Below are positions 62,856 to 64,000 of a DNA stretch of 64,000 nucleotides, one piece after another. The position numbers and the translations under genes were made by a program. This DNA is from Methylobacillus caricis (GTDB lineage Bacteria; Pseudomonadota; Gammaproteobacteria; Burkholderiales; Methylophilaceae). The notes beneath the pieces were generated by a model. That model was not told the origin of the DNA. It saw only the letters and a list, made by a program, of their open reading frames with translations, and searched no databases. The stretch lies in the NCBI RefSeq assembly GCF_020532705.1, contig NZ_JAJAVD010000003.1, positions 124,001-188,000 of the forward strand, in the 5' to 3' direction. Positions within the stretch are counted from its first letter, which is position 1. The number at the start of each line of letters is the position of its first letter.

Positions 62856-64000
62856 GCAGCGTCAGTACTCTTCAAGTGAATGATAAACAGGCAACCGTGC
62901 TCAGCCGGGACATGCTCAATGGTGGCCCCATTAGCTTCGCACAGTTCCCTGGCAATATAAAGCCCAAGCCCGGTGCCGGTACTTTCCGTCGTGAAAAATG
63001 GTTCAAACAAGTGAGGCAAGGCAGCGGGTGAAATGCCGTTGCCATCATCCTGGATTTCAATTTGCAGATGACGGTTTGCCGTATCGCTACGTAGTGCCAA
63101 TGTCAGGCTGCCATGGTCTTGGCGGCTGTGGCGCCAACCATTGCGGCACAGGTTCCACAGGATTTGATGCAGGTGTCGATGGTCGAAGCGGATGGTGGGC
63201 TCGCTCTCGGCAGTATCAAGCACAAAGCCTTGAGCGGGGATTTTCTCAACCTGATAAAACTGGTCATGGAATTCGCGAAGAAAATCGGCCAGCGGGATAT
63301 CCTGTTGCCGCGTTCTGTCGCGCCGGTTCAATTCCAGTACATCCTTGATCATCTGGTCCATACGCTGCACGTTATCGCTGATGATCTGCAGCATGCGCTC
63401 CGACGCAGGGTCATGGGATTCGTCTTCCTGCAGCAATTGGGTGGCATGGCTGATGGCGCTGAGCGGATTGCGGATTTCGTGCGCAATATTGGCTGTCAGG
63501 CGCCCAAGCGCTGCCAGTTTGAGCTGCTGGGCCTGGGTCTGGAGCTGGCTCCAGTCTTCGATAAAGATGACAGTGCCCTGGCGATGGTCTTCACCCACCG
63601 GCATCAATTTCAAGCGCAAGGCACGTTGTTCTATACTCAGTTTGATCGCCGCGGAATTGGTTCCGCGTCGATTTTCCAGCCAATGGCGCAACAGGGAAGC
63701 AAGTTCGGGAGCATATTCGGCCAGCGGCTGGTTGTTGCGGGAACCGCCTTGCGCACCCAGCAGAAAATCTGCCTGGCGATTGCGGTGGCGTAATACCAGC
63801 TCCGGGTCAACAACCAGTACCCCGTCGCCCATTTCCTCTGTGATCAATTGGTTGACCTGTGCCAGGTTTTCCAGGTCGATACCGCGTTGTGAAGCCAGGA
63901 TTTCATTCTGGCTGATGCGCTTGCTGAAACTGTAAGCCAGCCATGCAGTTGCAAAGCAGCTGAGGCTGAGCATGACTGCATGGGAATAATCACCGAAATC
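62852..64000 (-). CDS. pilS: Sensor histidine kinase PilS (N-terminus outside window)
   Basis: 383 codons visible; the frame is open to the window edge, and the typical six-helix membrane N-terminus lies outside apart from the last helix. PAS domain (GDGVLVVDPELVLRHRNRQADFLLG), H-box NIAHEIRNPLSAISHA, and ATPase motifs N (NLCRNGW), G1 IQDDGNGISPAALPHLFEPFFTTE, G2 GTGLGLYIAREL. Partner of PilR. Confidence 0.9.
   Translation of the reverse strand, partial: DFGDYSHAVMLSLSCFATAWLAYSFSKRISQNEILASQRGIDLENLAQVNQLITEEMGDGVLVVDPELVLRHRNRQADFLLGAQGGSRNNQPLAEYAPELASLLRHWLENRRGTNSAAIKLSIEQRALRLKLMPVGEDHRQGTVIFIEDWSQLQTQAQQLKLAALGRLTANIAHEIRNPLSAISHATQLLQEDESHDPASERMLQIISDNVQRMDQMIKDVLELNRRDRTRQQDIPLADFLREFHDQFYQVEKIPAQGFVLDTAESEPTIRFDHRHLHQILWNLCRNGWRHSRQDHGSLTLALRSDTANRHLQIEIQDDGNGISPAALPHLFEPFFTTESTGTGLGLYIARELCEANGATIEHVPAEHGCLFIIHLKSTDAA

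Noticed and set aside
1-64000. CRISPR arrays, tRNA, rRNA and transposase genes
   Set aside because: None seen: no regularly spaced repeats with spacers, no cloverleaf or rRNA sequence recognised, and no transposase among the proteins.

Overview
This 64 kb window is a chromosomal segment of a betaproteobacterium. The gene order kdsD-kdsC-lptC-lptA-lptB-rpoN-hpf-hprK-rapZ-EIIA(Man)-HPr-ptsI, the hda/purM divergent pair, pilSR, azurin and a soxYZ pair, with moderately high GC, fit the Nitrosomonadales. Methylophilaceae (methylotrophs) is my best guess, from gene order and protein similarity only. No rRNA, tRNA, CRISPR array or insertion sequence was recognised.

Layout. Positions 1-7448: the start of a DUF4105-like membrane protein, a TetR/CecR-type repressor, and a divergent four-gene exporter operon (outer-membrane factor, HlyD adaptor, RbbA-type double-ATPase/permease, second permease). 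A perfect 22 bp palindrome lies between repressor and operon. Positions 7453-11594: small housekeeping and accessory genes (rlmF, a YgiN-like monooxygenase, a methyltransferase, a YbaK-type deacylase, YaeQ). Positions 11680-27832: a D-alanine-D-alanine-ligase-type ATP-grasp gene (minus strand) cut in two by a 15.2 kb genomic island. The C-terminal half also carries a 2-nt frameshift. Positions 27829-33675: two unknown genes, oligopeptidase A, DUF4870, and the regulatory PTS genes. Positions 33668-41539: EIIA, rapZ, hprK, hpf, rpoN and the Lpt/Kds cluster, all on the minus strand. Positions 41668-54172: thiO-like oxidase, moaC, bepA-soxY-soxZ, a zinc alcohol dehydrogenase, hda with an unusual zinc-ribbon nuclease, purM, two DUF3108 paralogues, an RNA m5C methyltransferase and a dicarboxylate symporter. 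Positions 54429-64000: azurin, an OprO/P-type porin with a Pho box, an RND pump, ampD and pilRS.

The island (about 12092-27256) is the most interesting part. Its left end holds two genes typical of SPI-7/ICE-type elements (an STY4528-like replication protein and an Integrase_1-type recombinase) around a 420 bp region rich in hairpins. Its right end holds a P4-type integrase. Between them is a tightly packed minus-strand operon: Fic AMP-transferase with a winged-helix tail, a 29-codon ORF coupled to both neighbours, HsdR, an HsdM-HsdS fusion with one target-recognition domain, a TrlF-like PHP-SMC ATPase, and a DUF262-HNH protein. This reads as a composite anti-phage system built on a type I restriction core. 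Five copies of a 10 bp repeat lie upstream of fic. TACCCCC clusters occur near both island ends, and an imperfect 11 bp inverted repeat lies at the two junctions.

Elsewhere the window is ordinary. Points worth noting are the absence of ptsN between hpf and hprK, where a long nested hairpin lies instead; an orphan soxYZ pair; and the hda-linked zinc-ribbon nuclease.
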